NCBI GenBank assembly: GCA_018389105.1
Contig: JACATO010000308.1
Span: 1,611,001-1,675,000, forward strand
Reading direction: 5' to 3'
Length of the DNA: 64,000 nucleotides
Source: Nautilus pompilius
Lineage: Eukaryota; Mollusca; Cephalopoda; Nautilida; Nautilidae
Shown in pieces: positions 32,868 to 44,199 of this stretch (positions are counted from its first letter, which is position 1; every line of letters begins with the position of its first letter). The notes under the pieces are model-generated. The model saw only the letters and a list, made by a program, of their open reading frames with translations, ran no database searches and was not told the origin of the DNA. A program made the translations under genes and the position numbers.

Positions 32868-33086
32868 CCCTCTGGAAACAGTAGGGTCATTCTTTTGGCC
32901 CAAAGCTAGTAAGCAAAAAAGATAACATGGTTGATTCATTGGCCCATAAAAGAGCATTGCTGAATGGTTCCCTATAAATATTGTGGACCAATCAGCAATG
33001 CCTTTCAATAAAGTAACAACCAGGTAAATCAGTGGTGGCAGTCAGTTGTTTGTTTACCATTTCCAAAAGTGTCTGCCTCGAAAGGG
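32868..33086. mobile_element. piggyBac-type MITE flanked by TTAA
   Basis: A 219-bp segment bounded by TTAA at 32864-32867 and at 33087-33090. The left end starts CCCTCTGGAAACAG; the right end read inverted starts CCCTTTCGAGGCAG, 10 of 14 bases the same. TTAA targets and CCC(T/C) termini are the hallmark of piggyBac elements. No ORF is present, so it is a non-autonomous element. Confidence 0.7.
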
Positions 33087-33090
33087 TTAA

Positions 33091-35120
33091 ATTAGAAGAA
33101 AAATCAATTTAAGCCAATATGCATTCAACAGATTCAAAGGTTCAACTTTTATGGCTAAACTCTGGCCATCTACACAAGGTGCTTTGGCGCCTCAACACAC
33201 ACCCTCACACAAGCACCATAAAAAGATGAAAAAAAAAAAAAGATCATTTAGTTTTCTCTAGGCAGAAATACTTACAAAATATTCATGGTTTCCACAATAT
33301 GAGTGACTTAACTACATGCTTGCATGCACAGCCATGTTTAGTCATGTGATTAGATTACCACTACAAGGTTGGATGTCAAAGCAGAGGAACAGTTTCAAAA
33401 AAAGGGACATTAACCATTATGCTTTGATTGGACAAGAAGAGGGGATAATTTGTGCAAGTTGTGGATGAGTGACATTGTATAAGAAGGAAATTTAATCATT
33501 TTCAATTTTCAAACATAATAAATTTCTCAACCTGACGCATGTTTTTCTAATGCATATGTCTACCAATATCTAAAAAAAATAGCACAAAAGCAAACAAAAC
33601 TTTTCATTTTAGATAGTTTCCAATCTCTCAATTTTATTTTTACAACTCCAGTGAAAGTTTAAAATGTTGAAATATAGATCTCATAAGTATTGAACCATCT
33701 CTAACTATATTTTTAGAATTTTATAGTTAATTCAAATTACAAAGTTATTAAATTTGTAAAGATTTTAAGTTTAAACTATATATATTTAGGCAACAAAAAA
33801 ATCAAGATGAAAATTAATGCTTGAATGTCTTGATATTTTGAAAAACAAAGTTATATGGATAAAATAAAGTTGATTAATATTGTTTTTTTATTTTTATATT
33901 ACTAAAATTATTTGTATATTGTTTTTTGCTAATTAGTTTAAATAATAATTGTTTTATTATTAAATTATCATTATTTATTTTCTAAATACTGGTAATTGAA
34001 TTCAATTTCTATTAGCTGACAGAAACTTGTTCTTTTTAGTGCTAAAATAAGAAAATAATTTTTCAATTTATATTACAATAATCAGATATTTGGTAATTTT
34101 ATTTAGTTACAGAAAAGAAATTAGGGTTATCTGCATTAAAATAGATAATTATTTTCTGCATTGAGTAAATATGGAAAGACTGAATTCTACAATATATTAT
34201 TTCTTTTATAAATTTTATTATTTTTATGCAAAATAAAGCTCATTATACACATAAGTAAAGAACAAATTTTAATTTTGGCTTTATGATTATTCACATAAGC
34301 TGCTGTTTGACTGATCAATGCAACATAAACCCTTAATGAGGCCTGTGTTATTACAGGATGAACAGTACTGGTAATAATGATGTACAAAGCATGCTCTGAG
34401 TAGAGCATGAAAATGACCTAATAATTCATTATAATCATCAGCTGGTCAGGTCCTTAATCCAGGTTTTTTTTCTCTAAGTACAAATTTTCTACACAAGACA
34501 TTCTAATTTCAAACTTAAAATAACCAGTCTTCTCCAGTGAATACTTTCTTTAAATCATTTCTTAATTTGAATTAACTTCCATTTTTCAGAGATAGAAATG
34601 CTAATATTTCTAGTACAGGTGACTTGATTTTTCGCCTGAACAAACGGTTACGGAAAAAGTCTCCAATTCGTTCTTGTCATTCTCTTACTCCTTTCTGAAG
34701 ATTGTAGAATGTACTTATTATATATTTCTCCAAGTTTAAATTATTTAAAACTCTAATTGTTAATAAGAAAAAAACGTATTATTGTATACATAATGTTAAA
34801 AATTAAATTTTAACTTTTGAATATATCATAACTTAAAGAAAAACTAAACAAAGAACAAAAAAAAACAAACAGCTTTATTAAGCAGTCAGGTGTGGAAAGA
34901 GGGAGAATGTGTTGTTGTTGTTGTCTTTGTTATTTCTTTTCTTATTAAAAGTGCGGTGAGTTATCATCAGCACCTGGCTTTTCTGAAACAGACATAAAGT
35001 AGGTTATCTCCCCATTGCTGCATCTCTCTCTCTCTCTATATATATATATATAGAGGGTTAACTGCCAATTATTATACATTAGTAAATTATAATTTTCAAA
35101 GTTTAATTAATTTATCTTGC
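33091..35120. other. AT-rich intergenic DNA upstream of the second gene
   Basis: It contains A/T tracts, a short CT/TA microsatellite at about 35025-35053 and no recognised gene. CpG content begins to rise after about 35100. Confidence 0.45.
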
Positions 35121-35755
35121 GACCCCTGCAGTAGAATGAAAAGTTTTGGTTACAAGCAGCGCAGGACTCGGCCTGAAGGATCTAAATACCAGCACCAGAG
35201 ATGTTTCCGGTAACCTGACCAAAATCCGGAAAAGTAGCTTTTTCCATAGGAAACAAAAACTGGTCTTTGTTGTTGTTAAACGATTTTATCTTAATTTTCG
35301 TAGCATCGGTTTCATGCGAGAGAATTTAGATAAGGACACGACGAATCGACCGACGACAGTCTGTCCCTAACAGGGCTCAGCTGTCACAGGAACGCATCCG
35401 GAAGATGAGGGAGCAGTGCCCCTGAATGAGTTCGTCAGGCTTTTCCAAAACACTCCCCCCGCCATCATATAACAGGCAACGACATAAAAACGTTTCGCCG
35501 AGTGTAAAAAAATACAAACAAACAAAAACACCTTCGTTTAAGTAATCAGGGAGTGATTAAAAATAGTTAAGCATTTAACCAGTACAAACAATAAAAGTGT
35601 GGTTAGAAAATATACATCTGATAATAAAATGTTTTGTTTTTTTTTTTTAAACTGCACATTTTGCTCGCTCCATCAAGTGTCGGCCCCCCCTCCGTCGTCT
35701 GGTGGCGAGCCGAGCCGGGCCGAGCGGAGCCGAGCGGAGCGGTATCACAAACAAG

Positions 35756-35803
35756 ATGGCGAGGGAACCAGCAGGAGAAACGTTTGGAATGTCAAGTTCG
35801 TGA
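35756..35803 (+). promoter_or_regulatory. Upstream ORF in the 5' leader of the second gene
   Basis: An ATG in a good context (caagATGG) opens 15 codons (MAREPAGETFGMSSS) and stops at TGA 35801-35803, only five bases before the ATG of the main frame at 35809. If transcribed, this short uORF would limit initiation at the main start and favour reinitiation or leaky scanning. Confidence 0.5.
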
Positions 35804-35808
35804 TAAAA

Positions 35809-35917
35809 ATGGATAGCAATAGCTCCGACCATAGTCCACCATTAAGCGAAAATACAGGGAATTCGTGGATCCAATGCTGGGAAAACGAAATTGGTTTGGT
35901 GTCTGGACTTAATTTAG
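35809..35917 (+). CDS. Second gene, coding exon 1
   Basis: 109 bp from ATG 35809-35811 to donor TTAG|gtaaag, phase 1 out. The frame is also open upstream to an ATG at 35629, but that extension is a T-rich, then GC-repeat-encoded stretch of low complexity, so the downstream ATG was chosen. The link to exon 2 is supported by phase and by a Gly codon formed across the splice. Confidence 0.68.
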
Positions 35918-38900
35918 GTAAAGTTCCCTTTATTTTTTTGAAACTTGGGAGTCTGCGAACCGATCGACAGCGGGAGGAGGAGGAGGAGGATGAGGGGGGG
36001 GGGCCTCTGGACGCGCAAACCTCCCCGTGTGCCCGCCGGATCATCTAAAGACCGAAATAGTCTGTTTATGGCCGGGTATTCATGTGGAGGGAAGGCGATG
36101 TTCAGGTTACCAAAGGGTGAAACTACGGATTATTTGTTTGGCTCTTGACCATGGCGTGGGAAGTCTTGTAGCGGGCACCTCCTGACCCCCTCCCCCTCAC
36201 ACACACCCCACTTGTATGTCAGCCATGCCTCACCTGCCCAGTACACATTTATTTTTGGCAGTAAAAGGAGAAAACATTTATTAGGCGCAAGAGAATTTTA
36301 GAAAAATATTTGTCTATTTGTTTGTCGTCTCCCCCCCACCTACACCTCCCTTGATCCAGCCACGCAAATACTTCAGACGGATCTCTCTGCTGGTCCACCA
36401 TATATTAAAGTCAACACAGTAACATTAGACTTTGACGGGGAAAAGTTGAAAGAAGTCTTCCCCCCCCCTCTCCAGAGAGAAGTCCCCCCCCTAAGAGAAG
36501 TCCCCCCCTCTCCAGAGAGGCCTCCCCCTAAGAGAAGTCCCCCCCTCTCCAGAGAGGCCTCCCCCTAAGAGAAGTCTCCCCCTAAGAGAAGTCCCCCCTC
36601 TCCAGAGAGGCCTCCCCCTAAGAGAAGTCCCCCCTCTCCAGAGAGGTCTCCCCCTAATAGAAGTCCCCCCTCTCCAGAGAGGTCTCCCCCTAAGAGAAGT
36701 CCCCCCCTCTCCAGAGAGAAGCCTCCCCCTAAGAGAAGTCCCCCCTCTCCAGAGAGAAGCCTCCCCCTAAGAGAAGTCCCCCCTCTCCAGAGAGAAGCCT
36801 CCCCCTAAGAGAAGTCCCCCCTCTCCAGAGAGAAGCCTCCCCCTAAGAGAAGTCCCCCCTCTCCAGAGAGAAGCCTCCCCCTAAGAGAAGTCCCCCCCTC
36901 TCTCCAGAGAGAAGCCTCCCCCTAAGAGAAGTCCCCCCTCTCCAGAGAGAAGCCTCCCCCTAAGAGAAGTCCCCCCTCTCCAGAGAGGTCTCCCCCTAAT
37001 AGAAATCCCCCCCTCTCCAGAGAGAAGTTTCCCCCTAAGAGAAGTCCCCCCCGCTCTCTCCAGAGAGGTCTCCTCCTAAGAGAAGTCCCCCCTCTCCAGA
37101 ATGGCGTAATTCCATTTATAAGTTAATTGGTTTTTATTAATAATTAACAAAATCAAAATAACCACATGGGCTACCACATTGCATTGTTTACTGTCGTCTT
37201 TTGACTGATTTCAAGGTCTCAGTTGTTTGTATTGCTAATTTAAAATGCATTCATAAAATTAAAAGTAAAAATAACTGCGACATTTTTACTCCTTTTGATG
37301 GCTGTCATACAACTGCCATCATCACGTAGTCAAAATAACCCTTTCTCTCCCCTTGGCCGCCGCCGCCGCCTCGCGGTAACGTCATCTGTCGGTTATTCGG
37401 CTGTGTGGTGACGTCACAAATCGGTAAAAGTGATTTCCACTGTGGATTTTGATACTTTTACCTCGCATCCTAAACTTTACTAATACCAACCAGCGTGTTC
37501 TCCTTTGTTATTTTTATTGGCTTGTAAAGTTCCCTAACCGTATACTGTGACTGCTGTAGAAATTCTATAAACTGTTTGTAGTGGAGATTAAATCAACAAC
37601 AAAATTTGGAATTCTTCTCTTTGTTATATTTGTTGTAGTATATTTACCTATTTATTAGTATCTCTCTCTTAACTGTTAGTTTTCTAATAACATTATAATT
37701 TTTGAATTTCTATACACTAACTATCTTTTTAGTTTTATGTTTCTGCTTTTTTTTTCTTGTTTGATTGTAGTTTTTATATTGTTATTAGAAATGTAGTAAT
37801 TTATGGTTTAATAATGCCTAAATATATGAAAAAGAAAAATATAATACACTACTTTATACGATGTGGCTTAGAAATTGTTACATTTTGAAACAAAGTATTT
37901 TTTTTTTTTTTTCAGTTTGAATTTTACCAAATCTAATGAATTAAGGATTTTGGGGGTTGAAAGATGAATTTTTATGGGTGATGTTTCTTAGCTGTTGATA
38001 TTTAGTTGGTATAGTGGAATAGAGACGGCGATCATAAGTGAAGGAAATATAGATTCAGTGGTATCATGTGTCTATTTTCTAGTGCACTTGTCTGAACATG
38101 GTGTATTATGGTATTTATCATATTTTTGGAAACCACAGGCTTTTCATTCAAATGGTTTAAAATGTAAAATATAATCTGATGGTAGCATGCTATCGTTACA
38201 GGAAAATTTTATTACCTATGTTTTGTGATTCTCACAATTAAGGAAATGCCTTTAAAAATAATAAAACCAGTAAAAAGTTATGCAAAATCTCTATGTGCAT
38301 TCAGACAAGTGTTAACTTTAAATTAAAAAGAGTATTATAAAATCTGATGAATAGCCAATGATAAAAATGTGTCTGTGTGTTTTACTTATTCAATGAACTT
38401 TACAAGATTACTCTGGCAAGTTTGTTTAGAATGCCAAAATTAAGTAAGTTCTAGAAGAACCCAAAATCAGTTATTAGCAAAATAATGCATTTTTGAAGTT
38501 AACTTTCTTTGACTGCTAAATTGTTCTTTCTACAAGCCAAATAATATAATTAAATATAATTTTGATGGAACAACTAAATTAATCTAGATCTTTTTTACTA
38601 GTGGAAATATTGAACCATTGGTTTCAGGTTTTCCAAATTTAATTTTTAACTAGAATTTTCTAATATATAGATATAGAAGCTACCTTTTAATGAGTATGAC
38701 TGCTTTTGGAGAATAACTTTGATAAGTTGAATAATTTTTTTAAAGAGTTCCATAATTAATCTCAATTATAATAGACTTTTGTGTGGCAGACAATCAAACT
38801 CAAAAGGTTTATAATTTAATCAGTGCAATGCTTTTCTTTTTTTGCATTAGTAAGTAATATGAACATTAAAAATGGGTGGTTATTAAAATTAAGGATAACA

Positions 38901-39747
38901 TGTTAAATCTATACCTTTGCATTGTTTTATGCCACATTATTATATAGATATTGATTTAATATTGAAATATTTAACAGAATTAACTATAAATATTTAAACT
39001 TCACAGCAGAGAAAGCTGGGTTTCGAAAAATAGTATTTTTTATGAAAAAGGTTTGTTGTTTTCATTTTATCCACCCTTATTTGTACATTGTTTTACTATC
39101 AGGAGCTTCCATTTAATAATCCAGAAAAAAAAACACCTTTGAGGATTGGCTAAAAGGATTTTACAGTCTTGTTTATCCATAGCTAGGTCTGCATTCACAA
39201 GTTGAAACAAAAGAGAATTTATCTGAATGAGTTTTCATACAAGAGCAAGAATTTAATTTTTGTATGTTATATGAAATATGATTTGAAAGATCTGTAATTA
39301 TTAATGTTTTGACTATGCTAATGAAACTGTTTTCTAGCAGATTAATATTTTAGTAGGGTCCACATTTGCTGCTTATTACAGATGTATATAACCAGCATAC
39401 ATAAATTATATAAAAATGACAAACATTAGTCAAGAAACTAGTGATGCCAAAGCATGAAATGAGTGTAAAAATGCAAACTTTATTTTTGTGTAATTGATAG
39501 TCTATAAAGGAACTTTTTAAAATATCTGTGAATTTGACTTTGAAACATTAATAATTTTTGTTCCTTGGAATTGATTAAAAACACTGTGATTTTTATTTTA
39601 AATTTCAGGCTGTAATAATGAGTTAAATGGGCTTGTAGAAGATAAAGAGATTGCTGCTCGTGCTGTGGCTTTTGTTGTGAATAGTACACGAAAAGGGATT
39701 GTACCTTTGTGTGCAGATGTGGCGGGTCTCCTTCGAGCAAAAAGAAG
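35809..39747 (+). CDS. Unrecognised protein, N-terminal two coding exons (partial)
   Basis: Coding exons are 35809-35917 and 39609-39747. The phases join (1 then 2) and the frame runs on past the window's recognisable exons. The amino terminus is acidic and polar (MDSNSSDHSPPLSENTGNS), then WIQCWENEIGLVSGLNL, then exon 2 with ELNGLVEDKEIAARAVAFVV and IVPLCADVAGLLRAKRR. The helical, basic-ended exon 2 could be part of a winged-helix or other small nuclear domain, but I do not recognise the family. The CpG promoter suggests a broadly expressed gene. No third exon was identified before 64000, implying an intron of at least 24 kb. Confidence 0.7.
36457..37100. repeat. C-rich minisatellite, about 16 copies
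   Basis: Tandem array in intron 1 of the second gene with a unit of roughly 36-39 bp: ctctccagagag, then aagcct or gtct, then ccccctaagagaagt and a C run. About 16 copies of the ctctccagagag core were counted. Each core is an inverted repeat with a 2-base centre, and each unit carries CCCTAA. The complementary strand has repeated G runs. Confidence 0.95.
37330..37420. promoter_or_regulatory. CpG cluster with perfect CRE palindrome
   Basis: A short island of CpG-dense sequence in AT-rich intron 1 has a (GCC)5 tract at about 37356-37370, a CGTCA half site at 37380-37384 and the full CRE palindrome TGACGTCA at 37409-37416. It looks like an internal promoter or enhancer bound by CREB/ATF-type factors. 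Function is inference. Confidence 0.5.
37421..39608. other. Remainder of intron 1 of the second gene
   Basis: AT-rich, without recognised repeats, exons or element ends. Confidence 0.5.
39609..39747 (+). CDS. Second gene, coding exon 2
   Basis: 139 bp, phase 1 in, 2 out, acceptor aatttcag, donor AAGAAG|gtaagc. The peptide is rich in helix formers and has normal codon choice, in contrast to the surrounding AT-rich noise, which argues for a true exon. Confidence 0.8.
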
Positions 39748-40305
39748 GTAAGCAGTTTCGAACCATTCAAAATTTTAAAAATGTTATTAGTAATAGTTAT
39801 TCTGAAGGCATACAAAGCTCGCCTGTTTGTCTACAAATAAAAACAAAGCATATATTTATTCACTGCTGTGTTGTAATGCGTAAGTAGTTTGGGGGAGATT
39901 AAACATTTTAAAAATGTAAATGTGATACTTAAGTCATGAAAAAACATTTTGAAATATAATTGTAAAAAATGTTTGTATTTGTTTCTTTTATTTCCTTTTT
40001 AAATTAGCTTCTAAAGAGCAAGAAGTAAAACTGAGAAATGTGGCTATATGTAATTTCTCTTTTGTTAAAATTATTATTCAGTTTTGATTTCCTTTCACAT
40101 TCAGATCTTTAATCAGAGTTATGCAAATAACTTATTTGCACAAATTTATGCTTCTTAAAAATTGTTGATGCTTGATAAGTATATAAACAGGTTAAAATAA
40201 TTCAAGTTCAACTTTCTCTTTGCTACTGAAAAAAATTTCTGCTATAAATCAGAAAATTGGAAACGTGTAGTGAAAATTTGGCATATATTTTTAGCTATTA
40301 TTATT
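39748..40305. other. Start of the next intron of the second gene
   Basis: AT-rich; nothing recognised beyond the donor site. Confidence 0.5.
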
Positions 40306-40470
40306 TACTAGCTGGGGGCACTCAACACTACATGGGAAAAAATGGCTTTAGGCCAACTTGTGTAGCTTAAACCTTGCCCAGATTCTGAAGTACCTACCTA
40401 CACTCAAAATTTGGGACTTCTACGTGCTACAGTTTGGCAATGAAAGAGTAACAAACAAACATAAACACTT
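40306..40470 (+). repeat. Candidate 3' tail of a non-LTR retrotransposon
   Basis: The segment is less AT-rich than its surroundings and ends in ...gagtaacaaacaaacataaaca, a tail form often found at the 3' end of RTE/CR1-like LINEs in invertebrates. No ORF remains and no duplication was seen. Confidence 0.35.
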
Positions 40471-41999
40471 GAAGATATGTATTTGATTAGTTTTAAACTA
40501 TTCTTTGCAAGCTTTTACTTTGGTTGCTTTTGAAATTTTGTATTGCCAAAAAAAGGGTATGGATTTTTGCTATTATCTATTTGTGTATTACTACTGTAGA
40601 TAGAAAAAAATTTAGATACTTTGAAAATTTGTAGAAAGTTTGTTGTTTTTTTTTTATTCTATAGATGTAGTTAAGTGCTATGATCCAGAACCCTGTTCTA
40701 AACTTTCTTTTTTCTAGAAAAATCCAGGCTCCATGAATAAAATTAGGATGAATGAATTTTGAGGAGTTTTCGATTTATTATTTATATATGGGGATATTGA
40801 AGTAGAATTGTTCGTAACCAGGTTTCTGGTCATAGCACCGAAATATCTAAATTAAACTGTGTTCTTATCTTTCACAGGGAGTAAACATCATCTGGGTTCT
40901 ATTCTGTTAACCCTTTTATTTTCATAAAATGTTAATAGAGATTCTGTTAGACGTTAGTAGTTTGTGTTGGTATAGGTCTGTCCATGCCATATTTGAGGAA
41001 ATAATTTGTTTCCAGTGAGTGAATCAATTTATTATTTTAGTGATTCTGTTAATGATGAATACTGTTGCTAACAGAAAAAAAAACATCCCTATTCTTAAAA
41101 TTTTTAATATGGTTATCAGTTAATTGTAGTAGAAAAAACTTAGTGGATGACATGAACAAATTTGTCACTTTTATTTAAGGCTCTCCAAATATTTTGTTTT
41201 AGTGTCTCTTCCAAGAATGCTTAAATATTATGAATACTCCCTTTGTATAACACTGATCTATAGGATTTTCTACAAACTATTTAATAGCAACATTTTACTT
41301 TGCTTATAATTTAAAAACTATTGCAATTTATGGTAAACAGCTTTGCAACTTGAGTTAAAAGGAAAATAAGCATAAAGAAAAAATTATATCAACCTTGTCA
41401 GGAAAGATTTTCAAAATTTGAAATCGGAAACAATTTAGTCATGAAATATGAAATTTTCTAAATTTATTCGGTTGAAGCAGTAAGCATTGCAGTAAACGTG
41501 TCAACTATAATAAATTAACCTACTTGTCATAATAAACAAGCTGATTTCTTTGATCTAACCCAGATATTTTATTTAATAATTTCTAATTTTTAAGAATTAA
41601 AACCCAAGCCTTAAAACTAAGATTTCCAAAAAAAAATTTTGAATTAAATTTGTAAAATATTGATGAATACTTTGTTATTCAAAAATGTTAAAGTCTGTTT
41701 TGTTGACAAGCATGCACATAGAGTGCAAAAGTCTTTGTGCATCATGTTACACAAATGTTTGTCTATCCTGATGCCTATCACTTGTATTCACATGCAGTGC
41801 TACATTTTTCATAACCACGGCTGAAATAGATATATCATTAAAGCCTAGAACTGAGTTAAAATTCTTAGTGAAAGAAGGCTACCAAGCTTTTTACAGACAA
41901 CTGTTTTTTGAAAGAGTTGGGAAGTGGGTTAAGTTATTTAGTTATGGTGAAATTGGCATCTTTGATAAGACTAAGAGGCAATTATAACAAATAAACAAA

Positions 42000-42800
42000 G
42001 AATGAAAGAAGTTATTCGGGTTAATAAGTGAGTTACACTTAGGTGCATTGTGATTTGGGCACCATGCTATACAAAAATACTTGTACATTAGCAAGATGTA
42101 TGCATACTGGGTACTCAACTAACATGTACAAGATGGTGAGGGTTACTTGCAAATGCTAACATTTTTGGAATTGTCTTATAAGATGCCTAATGTTGCATAA
42201 TGGTGACATCACATTTAGTGGAGAAACCATAAATGCTGATCAATGTATAATCACTGAAGAAGCTGAAATAAGCACTTCGTAACAAACAGATAAATTGCAG
42301 GAACATTATTATCTTGCAACACAAGATTGCCTGGAATGTTGTATACTAAACAATTGTGGAAATCACCAAGTTCAGAGTTGCTTTCCCATCTGCCTTAAAG
42401 CTTTTATTTGGCTCCATCAGACTATCATTTGTTTGCACTATTAAAGATGCACCTCTACACCTAACAGTTTGCTGATGATTGTAAGGTCCAACTCATGATG
42501 CGACAATTACTGTAATATTCCAAACCAACATTCTACTATGATGGTGGTGTCTCCATGGTAGTAGTATCAAGCTAGCAAAAGTACAGTGATTGTGCTAGAG
42601 AAATTTAGAGAATTAACTATATCTTGGTATATAGATATTTTGTCTGGTACATGTCTATTATGAGCATGTTGTGAATGAACTGGCTTTAATAATGATTCTT
42701 GTCATGTACTTGTAAGTATTTGAATATAAATCACATTTGTTGGAGATCATTGAACATTTTCTGGCTTTCTAGTGAGCTGAATTCGAGGCATAGCATTTTA
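42000..42800 (+). mobile_element. mariner-family remnant
   Basis: At about 42410-42480 one plus frame reads YLAPSDYHLFALLKMHLYT, matching the third catalytic block (SPDLAPSDYHLFxxL) of mariner transposases. The rest is broken by stops. Ends were not located. Confidence 0.6.
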
Positions 42801-42988
42801 GTAAAGCATCTTTACTTAGTAGCATTCATGGATTTTTAATTAAATGAAACCAGACTTAAAATGGAAGTACCTAGTTTTTTGTTTTTTTTAACAGTGTGAT
42901 ATTTAGAAGGTTCACTTGTCAAGATACTAATGTTACAGTGAAGCAAAAGTGTTTATATGACTGTGAAATGTATTATTTATAACTAATA

Positions 42989-44100
42989 CAGTGCTCTTCC
43001 ATATTAATTTGGTAACCACCATAAATGAATGTAGCTGAAAAAAATTTGCATACATTTAAATACACTATCATTATGCCAAAATCAGGAAATTCCCTTAATA
43101 TTTCTTTGTTTACCTGAGGTTATGGTATTGCCTATTCAGAGTGTGGCCAGAATCAGTGATCTTGCTTATGTGTCTGGCCGATGTTATTGTGGCTCATCTT
43201 GGTCAATGTCATTACTTTGACAGAGTGACCTGGAAGGCCTTCAGCACTGACATAAGAACATGAAATTATTTGCCACATCCACATTCAACATCAAAATTCT
43301 CTTGATGACATTGCCCATGTAACAAATGAACCAAATAATAGATGAAAATCATCTCAACTAAATTTGACTACAGAGGGTACATTGCATATGGCACTTAAGA
43401 AACTCCTGTCCAATAGGAATAAAATACTTCAAACATCTTTGTCAGAGGAAGTATCTGTCAACACCTTCAAGCATTAGTACCATGTACTCTTTGAGTCAGA
43501 ATTTCAGAAATCAATGTCTGGATGTTACACTTTGGATTTGAGAAGACCTAACAAAGATCTTGAACTCAGTCAGATGTCTTCAGCCTATGGTCAAGTTTGT
43601 AGGCAGGAATGTTGTGGTGTAGATTTCGATTTTAGCATGGTGGAAAAATAAAATTGGTGATTGTCAAAGGATGTCTCAATTCTTCTATGTCTATTGCCAT
43701 TTTAAAGGAACATTTGATGCACACATTCTTCAGGAGAATGGACTATTTACTAGGCTGTGTAATCATAGTCTGAAAGAGGAATTAAGGCAGTTAACTTCTT
43801 TTCTGTGTACCTCAAAGCCATGACAGGAATCTGATCAAGCATTCATGGGAGCATCTGGATTATTAGTTGAGAGCAAACTGTCCACATACTGTCAATACAA
43901 TGGAATTAAAGGAAGCTCTCACATGGATATGTAGGGGATCGGGACCAGACTGTGATACAAAATTTCATTGATTCAACACCAAATGGTAGAGGCTCTCCAA
44001 GCTGCAAAGGGTGACTTGACCAAGTACTGACAAAAAATTTCACTTTATTTCTTGCCTTTATTTGCCATTTTCCACAACAAACTAACATATTGTTACCAAA
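42989..44100 (+). mobile_element. Tc1-like transposon remnant
   Basis: After TA at 42987-42988 the sequence starts CAGTGCTCTTCCATATTAAT, similar to the terminal repeat of the Tc1 copy ending at 4905. At 43820-44030 the plus frames read DRNLIKHSWEHLDY, LRANCPHTVNTMELKEALTW and LQAAKG, aligning with SPDLNPIEHLWDHLDRxLR...QAVIAAKGG. The PIE glutamate position is replaced by lysine. The right end was not found. Confidence 0.65.
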
Positions 44101-44199
44101 AAATATTCAACCAGATTTTTAGATCTGTTTGTTTGATTGAATAAATGCTTATAAATAATTTATATTTTGTAAGATCAATGAAAAAATGGGTAATAGTTC

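Larger units (their letters stand above)
35130..36180 (+). promoter_or_regulatory. CpG/GC-rich promoter region of the second gene
   Basis: GC and CpG rise sharply against an AT-rich background. Tandem CCGAGC/GGAGC-like units lie at 35706-35741, followed by caagatggcg at 35752-35760, which resembles the YY1/initiator-type element at many housekeeping starts. The arrangement just upstream of a coding exon indicates a CpG-type promoter. The exact start site cannot be read from the sequence. Confidence 0.6.

Noticed and set aside
35146-35370. 74-codon open frame upstream of the second gene
   Set aside because: It begins at a non-ATG codon, has no motif and lies in promoter-like sequence.
35599-35808. 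N-terminal extension of the second gene's frame up to an ATG at 35629
   Set aside because: The extension is encoded by a T tract and GC-rich promoter repeats and overlaps the likely transcription start, so the start at 35809 was preferred.
35745-36048. Open frames on both strands across the CpG-rich first exon
   Set aside because: They are composition-driven shadows (poly-Ser/Arg and Glu-rich); the donor at 35918 ends the real exon.
36457-37100. CRISPR-like repeat array
   Set aside because: Units are contiguous, with no unique spacers, in a eukaryotic intron; it is a minisatellite.
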